A stretch of DNA of 35,155 nt from positions 1 to 35,155 of the forward strand of contig JAHEAD010000019.1 of NCBI GenBank assembly GCA_019721075.1, written 5' to 3'. The position numbers were made by a program, and so were the translations under genes. Shown in pieces: positions 1-7,700 of this stretch (position 1 is the first letter of the stretch; each line of letters opens with the position of its first letter). This DNA comes from Candidatus Sysuiplasma jiujiangense (GTDB lineage Archaea; Thermoplasmatota; Thermoplasmata; Sysuiplasmatales; Sysuiplasmataceae). A model generated the notes under the pieces. It was not told the origin of the DNA, did not search any database, and saw only the letters and a list, made by a program, of their open reading frames with translations.

Positions 1-1
1 G

Positions 2-76
2 CTGACACTGCTCCTGCAAGAATGGAAGGTCGGTCATGTTTCAGAAGCTGATGTATCTGCGGCACTCATTGCCTAA
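2..76 (+). CDS. Possible 3' end of a gene cut by the window edge
   Basis: The second reading frame is open from the window edge to a TAA at 74-76 and gives 24 residues ending in VSEADVSAALIA. The composition is protein-like (alternating hydrophobic and charged residues), but the piece is too short to assign. It could equally be a chance open frame. Confidence 0.3.
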   Translation: MTLLLQEWKVGHVSEADVSAALIA

Positions 77-634
77 CCCTTTATGTCCGCCATAGGTCGA
101 CACATCCTCGTTCACGAATCCGACGAAGGGTGCAACATCAATGAAGGGATAAGAGATGCTAACTGTCACAAGCTCGGGAGAAGATCCTGAGTGGTAGGCG
201 TTTTGATCCTCATCGACCAGAGGAAGCTCTACCTCGCGATGGGGGGAAAGTCAAAGGTTCGTCAATATGGCACTCTAGCTGGAGGCTCCATAGAAGGCGC
301 GAGTATTTGAGGTGATAGAATTGCGTCAACACTCGTGGGTGCTCTTGGAACGGGTGCTGCAAGTAGGCAGAGTTCGGGCTGGAGGGGGACTGGAGCCAGA
401 AGTATGAGGTGGAGGTCACCAATAGATTGCTGCCAGAGGGGAAGGAAGGAACATTGCTGCCGATAGGGATGCAGAGGATCTGAGTATAGTGTTATTTTTG
501 CCTCAGTAACGAATCACCCTCACTGAGCGGGTATGAAGGGATCAACTCATTTGGTGCATTTGCTTCATTAACCGCACGCATGTCGCAACACAAGGAAATG
601 GAGCGTTACTATGCACGGCACAACTTCGTTCTCC
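77..634. other. Gene-poor stretch with possible decayed coding sequence
   Basis: No intact gene is seen. In the plus frame beginning GTG at 191 there is a 39-residue open stretch, with LILIDQRKLYLAMGGKSKV near its start and GGSIEGASI just before a TGA at 308-310. The same frame stays open after the stop for another 50 or so codons. This reads like a small gene broken by a nonsense mutation, but I do not recognise the family. The minus-strand 70-residue ORF over the same bases (210-422) has no start signal or motif that favours it. Confidence 0.3.
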
Positions 635-1675
635 TTATTTCAATTCAGAAAGAATGTTTGTAAAGGAATGCACTTTGGAGGCCTCAAGTAAATCCTGCTC
701 GGCTTCTTGGTAGGACGGATTGCGGATTACGTCTTTAAACTGGATAGTTTGCAGGATCCCGAATCTTGAATAATAGAGACCTAACATCGTCACCTTTGGA
801 AATGAGTTATCTTCTTGCTGATGTTTGTTGGCTAATATTCCATAACCAACTAGTTGAGCCGCATATTTTCGTTGATCCATGGCCTTCACAGTTTTGATGT
901 CAATCAAGAGAGAACCTGCTATCATATCGGCGTCGGCTCCACACATCAACCTTGAATAGTCCCTGAAGGATGGATTGAGCAAGGTGCGCTGCCCAAGATA
1001 TGGGTCTAGGGTTGACCAAGGGACAATCTTCAGTAGGTTTCGCAGATCCTCGACATCTTCTTGGTCGACGTCATCAAGTGGTATATCCACGAATCCCGCA
1101 CGAAAAATCGAATCTAACTTTGCAAGCTTCAACGAAGATTCGCAAAGCCTTTCAATCCATGACTCGTCCCTTGATTTCAGATATTTGTGCAAGATAGATT
1201 TCGTTTTCCCGACTAATGCATTCCCTTGCTTCCACAGGACGGGAATCAGCTTCGGAGGGATATTTCCATTCTTGTCTTTCAAAGCGGAGTTGCCGGTAAT
1301 GACACGTGATTCGGTAGATCCTGTGATTCGCTCAATCTTCTTCAAATCAGAGGCTGTCAGACTAGGGCCGGTCTTCTTACCCAAAGCAGAACCGAGCAGT
1401 CTTGCTAACGCTGCTTCAGCAATCCAACCTCTTACTTCAACTGTGTATCGTTTCTGGATTTCAAACCTCAAAAGATAATCGAACGCCGTGCCTACTAACC
1501 CATAATGATTGGTTAGGGGCGGTGCAAGCAGGGCGTTATTCTTGGTTACGGCAGGTGTCAACTCTGGTAATAATAAACTCAGTTTTCGAGAAAGCGCGCT
1601 GTTACCTTTCAGGATTTTCGTTAGGCTCAAATTTCTACCTTGCTGAATGTAGACGATCATAATAAAGCTGGTCAT
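635..1675 (-). CDS. Putative PD-(D/E)XK (RecB/Cas4-like) nuclease
   Basis: A 346-residue protein of no named family that carries the ordered signatures of RecB-type PD-(D/E)XK nucleases. Around residues 59-73 lies GLVGTAFDYLLRFEI, which resembles the motif I helix (G-x-x-[FH]-x-x-L). At 247-261 is an acidic strand followed by the D259-I-K261 core. At 274-278 is Q-L-V-G-Y, the Q-x3-Y helix typical of RecB/Cas4/lambda-exonuclease relatives. The middle (about 100-235) is a family-specific helical insertion without recognisable motifs. It lies downstream of a second nuclease-like gene on the same strand, with a hairpin between them, and near the 3' end of a tRNA gene. A role in defence or mobile-element DNA processing is inference; the nuclease fold is moderately supported. 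Confidence 0.6.
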   Translation of the reverse strand: MTSFIMIVYIQQGRNLSLTKILKGNSALSRKLSLLLPELTPAVTKNNALLAPPLTNHYGLVGTAFDYLLRFEIQKRYTVEVRGWIAEAALARLLGSALGKKTGPSLTASDLKKIERITGSTESRVITGNSALKDKNGNIPPKLIPVLWKQGNALVGKTKSILHKYLKSRDESWIERLCESSLKLAKLDSIFRAGFVDIPLDDVDQEDVEDLRNLLKIVPWSTLDPYLGQRTLLNPSFRDYSRLMCGADADMIAGSLLIDIKTVKAMDQRKYAAQLVGYGILANKHQQEDNSFPKVTMLGLYYSRFGILQTIQFKDVIRNPSYQEAEQDLLEASKVHSFTNILSELK

Positions 1676-1724
1676 TCAATTCATAAAGTAAACTATTCCA
1701 CTTGTTGTAGGTGATTTCAATCAG

Positions 1725-1752
1725 GATCCCCTGTTTTTCAAAAAACGGGATC
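1725..1752 (-). terminator. Hairpin between the two nuclease-like genes
   Basis: GATCCC (1725-1730) and GTTTTT (1733-1738) pair with AAAAAC (1741-1746) and GGGATC (1747-1752), leaving a 2-nt loop and a 2-nt bulge. It sits 30 nt past the stop codon of the upstream minus-strand gene and 50 nt before the start of the next. It looks like a terminator or an mRNA 3' structure, which would uncouple the two genes. Confidence 0.55.
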
Positions 1753-1781
1753 TTGCACATTTTGGGAAGTTTAATCGGACA

Positions 1782-2330
1782 TTAATATCCGATGACAAGG
1801 ATACCATTCAATGGTAATGCTATCCTGTTGCTCGCGTATAAAGTCTCGAAAAACGTAATCACCTTTTCAAAATCATGACTGTTTCTGTAAACTTTCCTGA
1901 CGGCTATTACTAGGAACTCGACGTTTACCATGACACAAGCTTCGAAGAGGTCTTTAAGGAACTGATAGTTCGTCACGGCTCTCCCAGCCTCTATCTCTAT
2001 AACTGTCTTCTTCACTTCGGCGAAAGCATCTGCATGAAACCACTTCTCGACTTGTCCATTTTTCCCGAACAAGACTGGAACACGGATTTTCCCATCAGTA
2101 GAAGAACTCTTCTCGACTTGGAACCCTGCCTGGATGAGACCCTTTGATATCTCCTTTAGAACAGCGTTACTATTCAGTTTGTTGGTCTCAGAACTAATTC
2201 TCTGTGAGGCATCTTGGAATGATCCTATTACTTGGGCTAAATGGTCAGGGAGCTTACTGGACAAAGGGAAAAATTGCCACTCAACTTGATTAGCTGGTCC
2301 CGTGGTTTTCGAAATCAAATTCTTCGCCAT
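1782..2330 (-). CDS. Putative restriction-endonuclease-like protein (EIEAGR motif)
   Basis: A 182-residue protein. Residues 82-145 carry the informative part: a hydrophobic strand (VPVLFG), an aromatic turn with D101, then VIEIEAGRAVTN at 110-121, a helix with KDLFEA, and a second strand FLVIAVRKVY. The order strand-acid-strand-E-x-E-helix-strand is the PD-(D/E)XK core as found in several type II-like endonucleases, where the second motif reads E-x-E rather than E-x-K. The N-terminal 75 residues look helical. The start ATG at 2330 has a weak upstream signal. The gene is the first of two minus-strand genes in the segment abutting tRNA-Arg. Activity and partner are inferred; no methyltransferase is present in the window, which argues against a classical restriction-modification pair. 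Confidence 0.5.
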   Translation of the reverse strand: MAKNLISKTTGPANQVEWQFFPLSSKLPDHLAQVIGSFQDASQRISSETNKLNSNAVLKEISKGLIQAGFQVEKSSSTDGKIRVPVLFGKNGQVEKWFHADAFAEVKKTVIEIEAGRAVTNYQFLKDLFEACVMVNVEFLVIAVRKVYRNSHDFEKVITFFETLYASNRIALPLNGILVIGY

Positions 2331-2735
2331 TAGGTACTTCCCTTCGGTTACCGGTTCTCTGATCCTGAGTGCTCTCTAAAGATGAGTCGACTTTAGGTGA
2401 TCCTGAAACCGTGCTGATGCCGAAGGCCTGTATCCGATTGGAATGATTTCTAGTTTACCTGGCGGTGGAACTCTCAAGGAGGTTAAACGATCGGTTTCGT
2501 ATCCCTTGCCAGGTGCCATCATAGAGGCACATTCCGAGTTTTCTTTTCCAACGGTAAGCTAACGATTAGAAATCTTCAGCTTGAATTCCTCACTTTCCTG
2601 CCGATAACGCCCTAAACCAGTATGTCTAGATCCTTTAACAGATGCCTATTGAGGCGTTGGTTGACGTAGCCGCAGTTATGCCTTTCGACTCGAAGAGGAA
2701 ATCGAAGAAATAAACGGGCGCGCACCTGAACAGAG
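2331..2735. other. Intergenic stretch with a possible gene remnant
   Basis: About 400 bp between the 182-residue nuclease-like gene and tRNA-Arg. A plus-strand frame open from about 2408 to a TAA at 2560-2562 encodes roughly 50 residues. It includes an ATG at 2443 and the protein-like segment MISSLPGGGTLKEVKRSVSY. It has no upstream extension past a TGA and I do not recognise it. The rest holds no feature I can support. Confidence 0.25.
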
Positions 2736-2810
2736 CGGGCGTGGTGGGATTCGAACCCACGACCACTTGCTTAGGAGGCAAGTGCCATATCCTGACTAGG
2801 CCACACGCCC
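2736..2810 (-). tRNA. tRNA-Arg (anticodon CCT)
   Basis: On the minus strand the acceptor stem GGGCGTG (2804-2810) pairs with CACGCCC (2737-2743), followed by discriminator G at 2736. The D arm is GCC...GGC, the anticodon stem is CTTGC/GCAAG, and the 7-nt loop CTCCTAA places CCT as the anticodon, reading AGG arginine codons. The T arm is GTGGG-TTCGAAT-CCCAC. All four stems pair fully. No intron and no encoded CCA are seen. Its 3' end faces the nuclease-bearing segment at lower coordinates, the usual orientation for tRNA-targeted integration. Confidence 0.95.
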
Positions 2811-2866
2811 TGCTGCAGGCCGGATGTTGCCTGTCATCCCGGCCATCACAGCATGTCCCGGGATTG

Positions 2867-3700
2867 CTAATTGCTCTTCTGTTCCTGGGTCTCACTTTTT
2901 GCTTCAGGCGCGCTTTCAACCGCTGTCTTTTCCTCCACTTCCCCTTCCTGCTTTTTCTCCGTGGCGGTCTCAGGCGTTGATTTTACATACTTTTCGATAA
3001 AATTCACTTCCTTCATTCCGGCGGATTCATATGCTTCAGCCACAAACCTGAGTTTCACATTCATCCATCTGGGGTCCAGCCTGCATGAGTCAGGCAGGAC
3101 AACCGAGACCGAATCGCCGTTTATTGTTATTTCAAAGCCGGTGTCTGTTCCGTAATACATTTCGAGGAAGGCCCTCAGCTTCTCCTCCCTGTCCTCCACC
3201 TTCTTGATAATTTTGCATTTGTATTTCAGCGAATGGCCGGCGAGCGGATTATTGAAATCAACCCTGACCCTGCCAACGGTTACCTGGGTAATCCTTCCTA
3301 CCCTGTCACCTATCCGGACATCCTCGCCGACCTTCGGCTCCACATTCATCCTTTCAAACTCCCTTACTGAATAAAGCCGCACAAGCGCCGGATCCCTGTT
3401 TCCCGCCGCTTCCTCCGGCCTGATGCTTACTTCAAACTCATCCCCGACGCCAGCAGAGACAATCGATTTTTCCAGACCCGGGAACAATCTGTTCTTTCCA
3501 ACGATCTCATAGACCGGGCCGTATACTGTCTTGTCGTCGTATATCCCCTCCTTCCGGGCATTCTCCTTGCTTGTAGTCTGGAAAAGCTTCCCCGTTTCAG
3601 ATATCCAGGCATCAAGTTCCAGCTGAACTATGTCGCCCTGTTTAATTGTGTCTCTGACTTCACCACTGCTTTCAGTTTTCACCTGGGCGTCTTCAGTCAT
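2867..3700 (-). CDS. FKBP-type peptidyl-prolyl cis-trans isomerase, archaeal long form
   Basis: A 277-residue cytosolic proline isomerase and chaperone. Residues 18-115 form the FKBP domain with an IF (insert-in-flap) segment: the GDIVQLELDAW strand, the YEIVGKNRLFPGLEKSI stretch typical of SlyD-like FKBPs, and VGDEFEVSIRPEEAAG. The hallmark VRVDFNNPLAGHSLKY at about 147-163 is the C-terminal strand pair found in nearly all SlyD/archaeal FKBPs. A further domain (about 170-240) matches the extra C-terminal domain of archaeal long FKBPs. The last 35 residues are a Lys/Glu-rich disordered tail. The ATG at 3700 is the first in frame, and no signal peptide is present. The gene is divergent from the secreted protein at 3911 and likely has its own promoter. 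Confidence 0.9.
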   Translation of the reverse strand: MTEDAQVKTESSGEVRDTIKQGDIVQLELDAWISETGKLFQTTSKENARKEGIYDDKTVYGPVYEIVGKNRLFPGLEKSIVSAGVGDEFEVSIRPEEAAGNRDPALVRLYSVREFERMNVEPKVGEDVRIGDRVGRITQVTVGRVRVDFNNPLAGHSLKYKCKIIKKVEDREEKLRAFLEMYYGTDTGFEITINGDSVSVVLPDSCRLDPRWMNVKLRFVAEAYESAGMKEVNFIEKYVKSTPETATEKKQEGEVEEKTAVESAPEAKSETQEQKSN

Positions 3701-3910
3701 TTATTACCACCGGCATTAATGTGATGGGATTACGGGTGCTGTTTTTAAAGCTTTTCAGTTTTGAAGCTCAGATTCGTGCACAGGGCACGCTTTGCGGCGT
3801 GGCTGAAGCGCCTGCTGAACGCGAAACGGCACCAGGCATGTCCTTAAATCGGGATATGTTCGACGGCTGTCAAATAATGTTTATAGACCCTCGTTTCAAA
3901 TAAGCGGATT

Positions 3911-5074
3911 GTGAGGAATATGACTGGTCTAAGCAAAGCAGTGGCAATTTCGGTTGCGGCGCTGATGTTTCTCTCAGCGGCTTCATTCGCCATGGGTGAC
4001 ACACATCCGTCGCCTGCACCGTCAGTGCCAAAGATAGAAAACCACGACAATTCGATAATCGTATCGAACAGCAAGATAACCGTGTGGTTCCAGGACTTCA
4101 AGCCCATGCTGCATATATTCTACAGGAATCAGAGCAACAATACGGGTTTCACCATTGACGTCCGCGGTGTCTATGAATTGAACAGCACAGGCGTGCCTGT
4201 TGCGGTGCTTTCCACTGTCAGGGCATTCCCCGATATGGGAGACATGACACAGGGCGGAATGTTCAACTACAGCAGCGGCGTCGCTGTATCATACGACAAC
4301 GCATCCCAGATGGTAAACATAACATTCAACCTGACTTCCGAAGAATTTGCGCTCGGCCCCATGCATCTGTTTAACGTCTCCGGCGGAAACGACAACAATA
4401 ATGCTGCGATTGCGGCCGAAGACGGCACGATGCAGCCCGTTCATGGCATAGGCCAGGGCAGCATTTCAGTAGTCTTCCATGTCAACGAGTCTTCGGCGCA
4501 TGTGAAGTTCGATCTGTTAGTGAACAAGTGGACATGGTTCAACAATACCGGCGACAAGCTTGCGCTTGCCGTTGCAGTTGTCGGGCACAACATCGTGAGA
4601 GACGCGCAGGGCAATGAGCCCTCCTCGGCCGGAACGCAGGTTGGAGACAACAGCCAGAACAACAATAACAACCAGAAGGACAGCGCTGTTGCGAATGCAA
4701 ACGGCAATTCCGGCGCCAATCAGAACAACCACGGCAATGACAGAATCAACATCGACCAGAGCAGCTTCTCCGCACTGGGATTTATCTCATGGGGCAGTAG
4801 CGCCACAGCGACCTACAGCAACGGAACATCAGCGACCGTCAATGTGACGGCGAAGATGTTCAATCACGGCTTTGAAGAGGCAGGAATGACGCACATACTC
4901 TTCATATTCAGCACACCGGCCGGATGGAACACAAACTACAGCAAACTGGCATACGACCCGACCGTCGGGCTCGACAGCTCAATGACAACGATGGGTTACA
5001 CACTCATCGGAGGAATAGCTGCAGCGGCAATCCTTGCCGGAGCGGCAGTTATCCTGATGATCCGCAGACGCTGA
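3911..5074 (+). CDS. Secreted, membrane-anchored Asn-rich surface protein
   Basis: A 387-residue protein of unknown family. Residues 1-30 are a signal peptide (VAISVAALMFLSAASFA core, likely cut near Met-Gly-Asp), and residues 361-387 form a C-terminal membrane anchor ending in RRR, so the body faces outside. The body is beta-rich and has about a dozen N-x-S/T sequons, suggesting dense N-glycosylation as in S-layer-associated proteins. Residues about 228-272 are a low-complexity Asn/Gln/Gly segment. No catalytic motif was recognised. The start is GTG 3911 or ATG 3920. A TATA-like TTTATA at about 3880 would place transcription start close to either codon, which fits a leaderless mRNA. It converges with the hydrolase at 5201. 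Confidence 0.75.
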   Translation: MRNMTGLSKAVAISVAALMFLSAASFAMGDTHPSPAPSVPKIENHDNSIIVSNSKITVWFQDFKPMLHIFYRNQSNNTGFTIDVRGVYELNSTGVPVAVLSTVRAFPDMGDMTQGGMFNYSSGVAVSYDNASQMVNITFNLTSEEFALGPMHLFNVSGGNDNNNAAIAAEDGTMQPVHGIGQGSISVVFHVNESSAHVKFDLLVNKWTWFNNTGDKLALAVAVVGHNIVRDAQGNEPSSAGTQVGDNSQNNNNNQKDSAVANANGNSGANQNNHGNDRINIDQSSFSALGFISWGSSATATYSNGTSATVNVTAKMFNHGFEEAGMTHILFIFSTPAGWNTNYSKLAYDPTVGLDSSMTTMGYTLIGGIAAAAILAGAAVILMIRRR

Positions 5075-5146
5075 ATCTTCAATGCTGTCTCTTTCAGAAA
5101 AACACTTCAAACCACTTAATTTCCTTTTATATAATCCGCTCTTCAA

Positions 5147-5165
5147 AACAGCTGTAACAGCTGTT
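5147..5165. terminator. Perfect 19-bp palindrome between convergent genes
   Basis: AACAGCTGT-A-ACAGCTGTT has 9-bp perfect arms around one central base. It lies between the stop codons of the surface-protein gene (5074) and the hydrolase gene (5201), where a bidirectional terminator is expected. It also sits just outside the duplicated block that begins at about 5170. Confidence 0.5.
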
Positions 5166-5169
5166 CTGA

Positions 5170-5414
5170 TTCGGGTGCATGCCATTCCGGGATTGTGCCG
5201 TTACCTTGCCATTCTGAGTGCAGATCTCAGCTCTGTCTCGAATTCATCGGGTCTGGAGAGGTTTATCAGATGGTCTGCCCCCGGGACAATGACCAGCCTG
5301 GAATCTGGAATTTCTCTGGATACGAGTTTTGCAAAGGGCAACGATGAAGGATTATCCCTGTCACCCACAAGGACTGTTGTCGGCGTATGAACCGCTTTCA
5401 GAAGAGGGTAGGCA
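5170..5414. repeat. Dispersed repeat, copy 1 (3' end of hydrolase gene)
   Basis: This 245-bp block matches 34533-34777 in the same orientation without gaps, with roughly 15-20 mismatches by eye. In this copy it is the 3' part (about 70 codons) of an intact hydrolase gene plus about 30 bp beyond the stop. Confidence 0.85.
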
Positions 5415-6052
5415 GGCTTTCCCCTCTCAATGTGCTGCATGCTGTTTTCGGTGAATATCTCAGCCATGTTCTGCTCAACCATTTCTCTGAAGAGTTCCAG
5501 ATTCCTTCCCGTAAGCTCCGGGCACCAGAGCCTGCGGAGCTTCTCCGATGCTTCGGATGCTCTCCCTTCCGACCAGGCCTGAGCTATTTCCTTTGATTTC
5601 GTTTCATCGTATTCGAAAGCCGGAAGATCTTCTTTGCTGAATGCCTCAAACGGTGTCCCGGACACACCCGGCGCTGCCAGGAAGAGCCCGCTCACCTCCT
5701 CCGGAAATTCAATTGCATAGCTTACTGCGAATCCGCCGCCCATGCTGCAGCCCACAAGGAAAGGTCTTTCGAGGCGCAAATGCTTTACGAGAGCCCTTAT
5801 GTCTTCGACACAGGAGAATGGCGCGGAGGCAGGCGGCGATTGTCCGTATCCCCTCATGTCGAATCTGACAGTCTGATGGTCCCCAGCAAAGACGCTCATC
5901 TCGCGGTTCCACATCCTCCTGTCTGCAATCGCCGCATGTATGAAGAGAACGGGAGTGCCTCTGCCGGCCGTATCATATGCGATTTGTCCACCTCTCACCG
6001 CCAGTAGAGAATGCCCCATCCCTTTCTCTGATCCGTTCCCCTTTTCCGTCAT
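5201..6052 (-). CDS. Alpha/beta-fold hydrolase
   Basis: A 283-residue soluble hydrolase of the broad 3-oxoadipate enol-lactonase/epoxide-hydrolase-like group. The oxyanion region is VLFIHA (35-40). The nucleophile elbow is G-C-S103-M-G. The acid is probably D231 in VLVGDRDN, and the catalytic His is H261 in PGADHL. FDMRGYGQS (64-72) is the typical strand after the oxyanion loop, and a helical cap covers about 125-215. The length is normal for the family. The substrate cannot be told; a lactone from the neighbouring sugar cluster is possible but not shown, because that cluster starts 630 bp away on its own promoter. The C-terminal quarter is duplicated as a fragment near 34.6 kb. Confidence 0.85.
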   Translation of the reverse strand: MTEKGNGSEKGMGHSLLAVRGGQIAYDTAGRGTPVLFIHAAIADRRMWNREMSVFAGDHQTVRFDMRGYGQSPPASAPFSCVEDIRALVKHLRLERPFLVGCSMGGGFAVSYAIEFPEEVSGLFLAAPGVSGTPFEAFSKEDLPAFEYDETKSKEIAQAWSEGRASEASEKLRRLWCPELTGRNLELFREMVEQNMAEIFTENSMQHIERGKPAYPLLKAVHTPTTVLVGDRDNPSSLPFAKLVSREIPDSRLVIVPGADHLINLSRPDEFETELRSALRMAR

Positions 6053-6683
6053 TATACAGCAGGCACATCACCGATGTATTTTAACATATGAGGCAGCTCA
6101 CCGATTTGCTAAGGAGTAGTGCCGTGAGAACCTGTCGGAAGACTACGGTATTCGTATTTCGAAACTGTCGATCTGAATCCCTGTGATATGGCATCATTGG
6201 TAAAAGAAATTATAGCTGTGGATCTTGCAATCTATGGACAGATTTCATGTAAAAGGCGCTTTTCTATCAGGTTTTTACAGTCCTTTGTTAGATGCTTGCA
6301 GTTTTTCACCGAGATAAACAGATCCCTGTATCCTCCAGGTGCATTCTATCATGTTTAGGAAACCGAAGTCCTCTGTGCTGATGCCTTTTGCCGAAAACCA
6401 TGGGGCAGTGATAGCCTGTAGGTAAATGCCATGTGAATTCTTGGGTGACTTATCTCCACACGTGTTGTAGATGACATTCAACATCAGCTCGGGAATTGGA
6501 GACTGTAGCTCATTTTCATCCTGGTACAATCACGTCGATATCCGTTAAACCAGCCATTATGCTGTATTGTGTCTCTTGTAAAACAAACATAGGAAACTGG
6601 ATGATTTTCATATACGTGTTAGTTTTTCCCGCTGAATGTTGGCATAGATGCACGCCTGGCAGTCGATGTCAGGAAAACATATT
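6053..6683. other. Intergenic stretch with one doubtful small ORF
   Basis: No confident gene. On the minus strand a frame is open from a TAA at about 6627 down to 6275. It contains an ATG at 6529 (84 residues) and a protein-like upstream extension (for example TIQHNGWFNGYRRD) without a conventional start. It could be the tail of a decayed gene. The ORF has no recognised motif and no clear ribosome-binding site. The remainder (6053-6274) is AT-rich and holds nothing I can name. Confidence 0.3.
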
Positions 6684-7607
6684 TCATAACCTCCCATAGC
6701 ATGCCGGAAACACCCTATGTTTTAGTTCGGTAAGCTGTCGGTCTGTCAGAGGTATGCAAGGCAATCTAAGGCCAGAGTTTGCCACCACCCCTCTAAAAAG
6801 AAGAAGTTCCTTTTCAATCGCAACGAACTGATCGAAGTGGCCATTGATGAATTTGAAGTAGGGTTCAAGGTTAGACAAGATTTTTACTCCTCCATTCCTT
6901 TCACTGCGGAAGGCATCAAATGCTCTTACGAAGATGTCTGAAAATGAGAGACCTGGAATGGTTCCTGAGGCACCATTGTTCAACTCTTCGGCAAAATTTA
7001 TTCCCAGTTTGCCTCCGAGAATGGAAACTTTTGAAGCGAAATTTCTGTGCAGCTGCCTTATAATCCGTGTAGCATTATTGCCTTCGATTTTAATTGCTGC
7101 AATATTCTGAGATTCAGCTAACACGTCCTTCAATTCCGCAACGCCGAGCGGCATCGCATTTTCAGTGTAAAACAGTTGCAGAATGACCGGGCAGGAGCAC
7201 AAGTCGCAGAACTCCCTTATAAATCGAACTGTGGTTTCTTCGATCTCCTTTCTCATTGGATAGAAGTACGGCGGAGAAAGTATGACACCGCTAGCGCCAT
7301 TGTTCACTGCATGCCTCGCAAGATCGACAGCCGGCTTTAATCCTGAGTGTGACACACCGATGAACACCGGCAGACGTCGATGCGCCGTTCCAATTGCCGC
7401 AGAGGCCACTCTCTTCCTTTCATTTTCATTCAACTTGTAAAATTCGCCTCCAATAACAAGAACTGCGAGACCGGAGACACCGCACTCAACGGCGAAGTTT
7501 ATAGCCGACCGCAAATCTGAGTAGGATAATCCCCCTCTCTTTGTGAAAAATGTTGGCATAGCGGGAATGATGCCTCTAACCTTTCCATATCCGTTCAAAC
7601 CGAACAC
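6684..7607 (-). CDS. DHDPS/N-acetylneuraminate-lyase family aldolase, probable 2-keto-3-deoxy-sugar-acid aldolase
   Basis: A 307-residue TIM-barrel class I aldolase. GIIPAMPTFF near the N-terminus, VIGGEFYKLNENER (51-64, matching the G-x-x-GE-x-x-L-x-x-E-R motif) and SPPYFYP (111-117) mark the family. K173 in AAIKIEGNN is the expected Schiff-base lysine. In context it probably cleaves 2-keto-3-deoxy-L-rhamnonate (or a similar 6-deoxy acid) to pyruvate and lactaldehyde. Oddly, the segment that normally reads Y-N-x-P after the barrel strand VIL is here QLFYTENAM, so the usual catalytic Tyr is not at its normal position. The start is GTG 7607; the next possible starts would cut into the conserved first strand. 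It is divergent from the dehydratase gene across a 93-bp promoter region. Confidence 0.8.
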   Translation of the reverse strand: MFGLNGYGKVRGIIPAMPTFFTKRGGLSYSDLRSAINFAVECGVSGLAVLVIGGEFYKLNENERKRVASAAIGTAHRRLPVFIGVSHSGLKPAVDLARHAVNNGASGVILSPPYFYPMRKEIEETTVRFIREFCDLCSCPVILQLFYTENAMPLGVAELKDVLAESQNIAAIKIEGNNATRIIRQLHRNFASKVSILGGKLGINFAEELNNGASGTIPGLSFSDIFVRAFDAFRSERNGGVKILSNLEPYFKFINGHFDQFVAIEKELLLFRGVVANSGLRLPCIPLTDRQLTELKHRVFPACYGRL

Positions 7608-7668
7608 AACCTTACAATATAATGGGAATTATGCGGTTAAAATTTATGACGAACAAATCCGGAAACTC

Positions 7669-7677
7669 TATTAAATA
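7669..7677 (+). promoter_or_regulatory. TATA box for the dehydratase operon
   Basis: TATTAAATA lies 24-32 nt ahead of the ATG at 7701, the archaeal TATA spacing for a leaderless or very short leader mRNA. An AT-rich element at 7638-7649 could serve the divergent aldolase gene on the other strand. Confidence 0.55.
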
Positions 7678-7700
7678 CTGACAATTGGTGATCAAATGAA

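Noticed and set aside
975-1478. 167-residue plus-strand ORF
   Set aside because: Lies antisense inside the nuclease-like gene; Ser/Arg-rich composition and no motif, so a shadow frame.
2635-2980. ORFs running through the tRNA gene on both strands
   Set aside because: They translate the tRNA itself and part of the FKBP gene antisense; not genes.
3721-3903. 60-residue plus-strand ORF before the surface-protein gene
   Set aside because: Occupies the promoter region, no start signal or motif.
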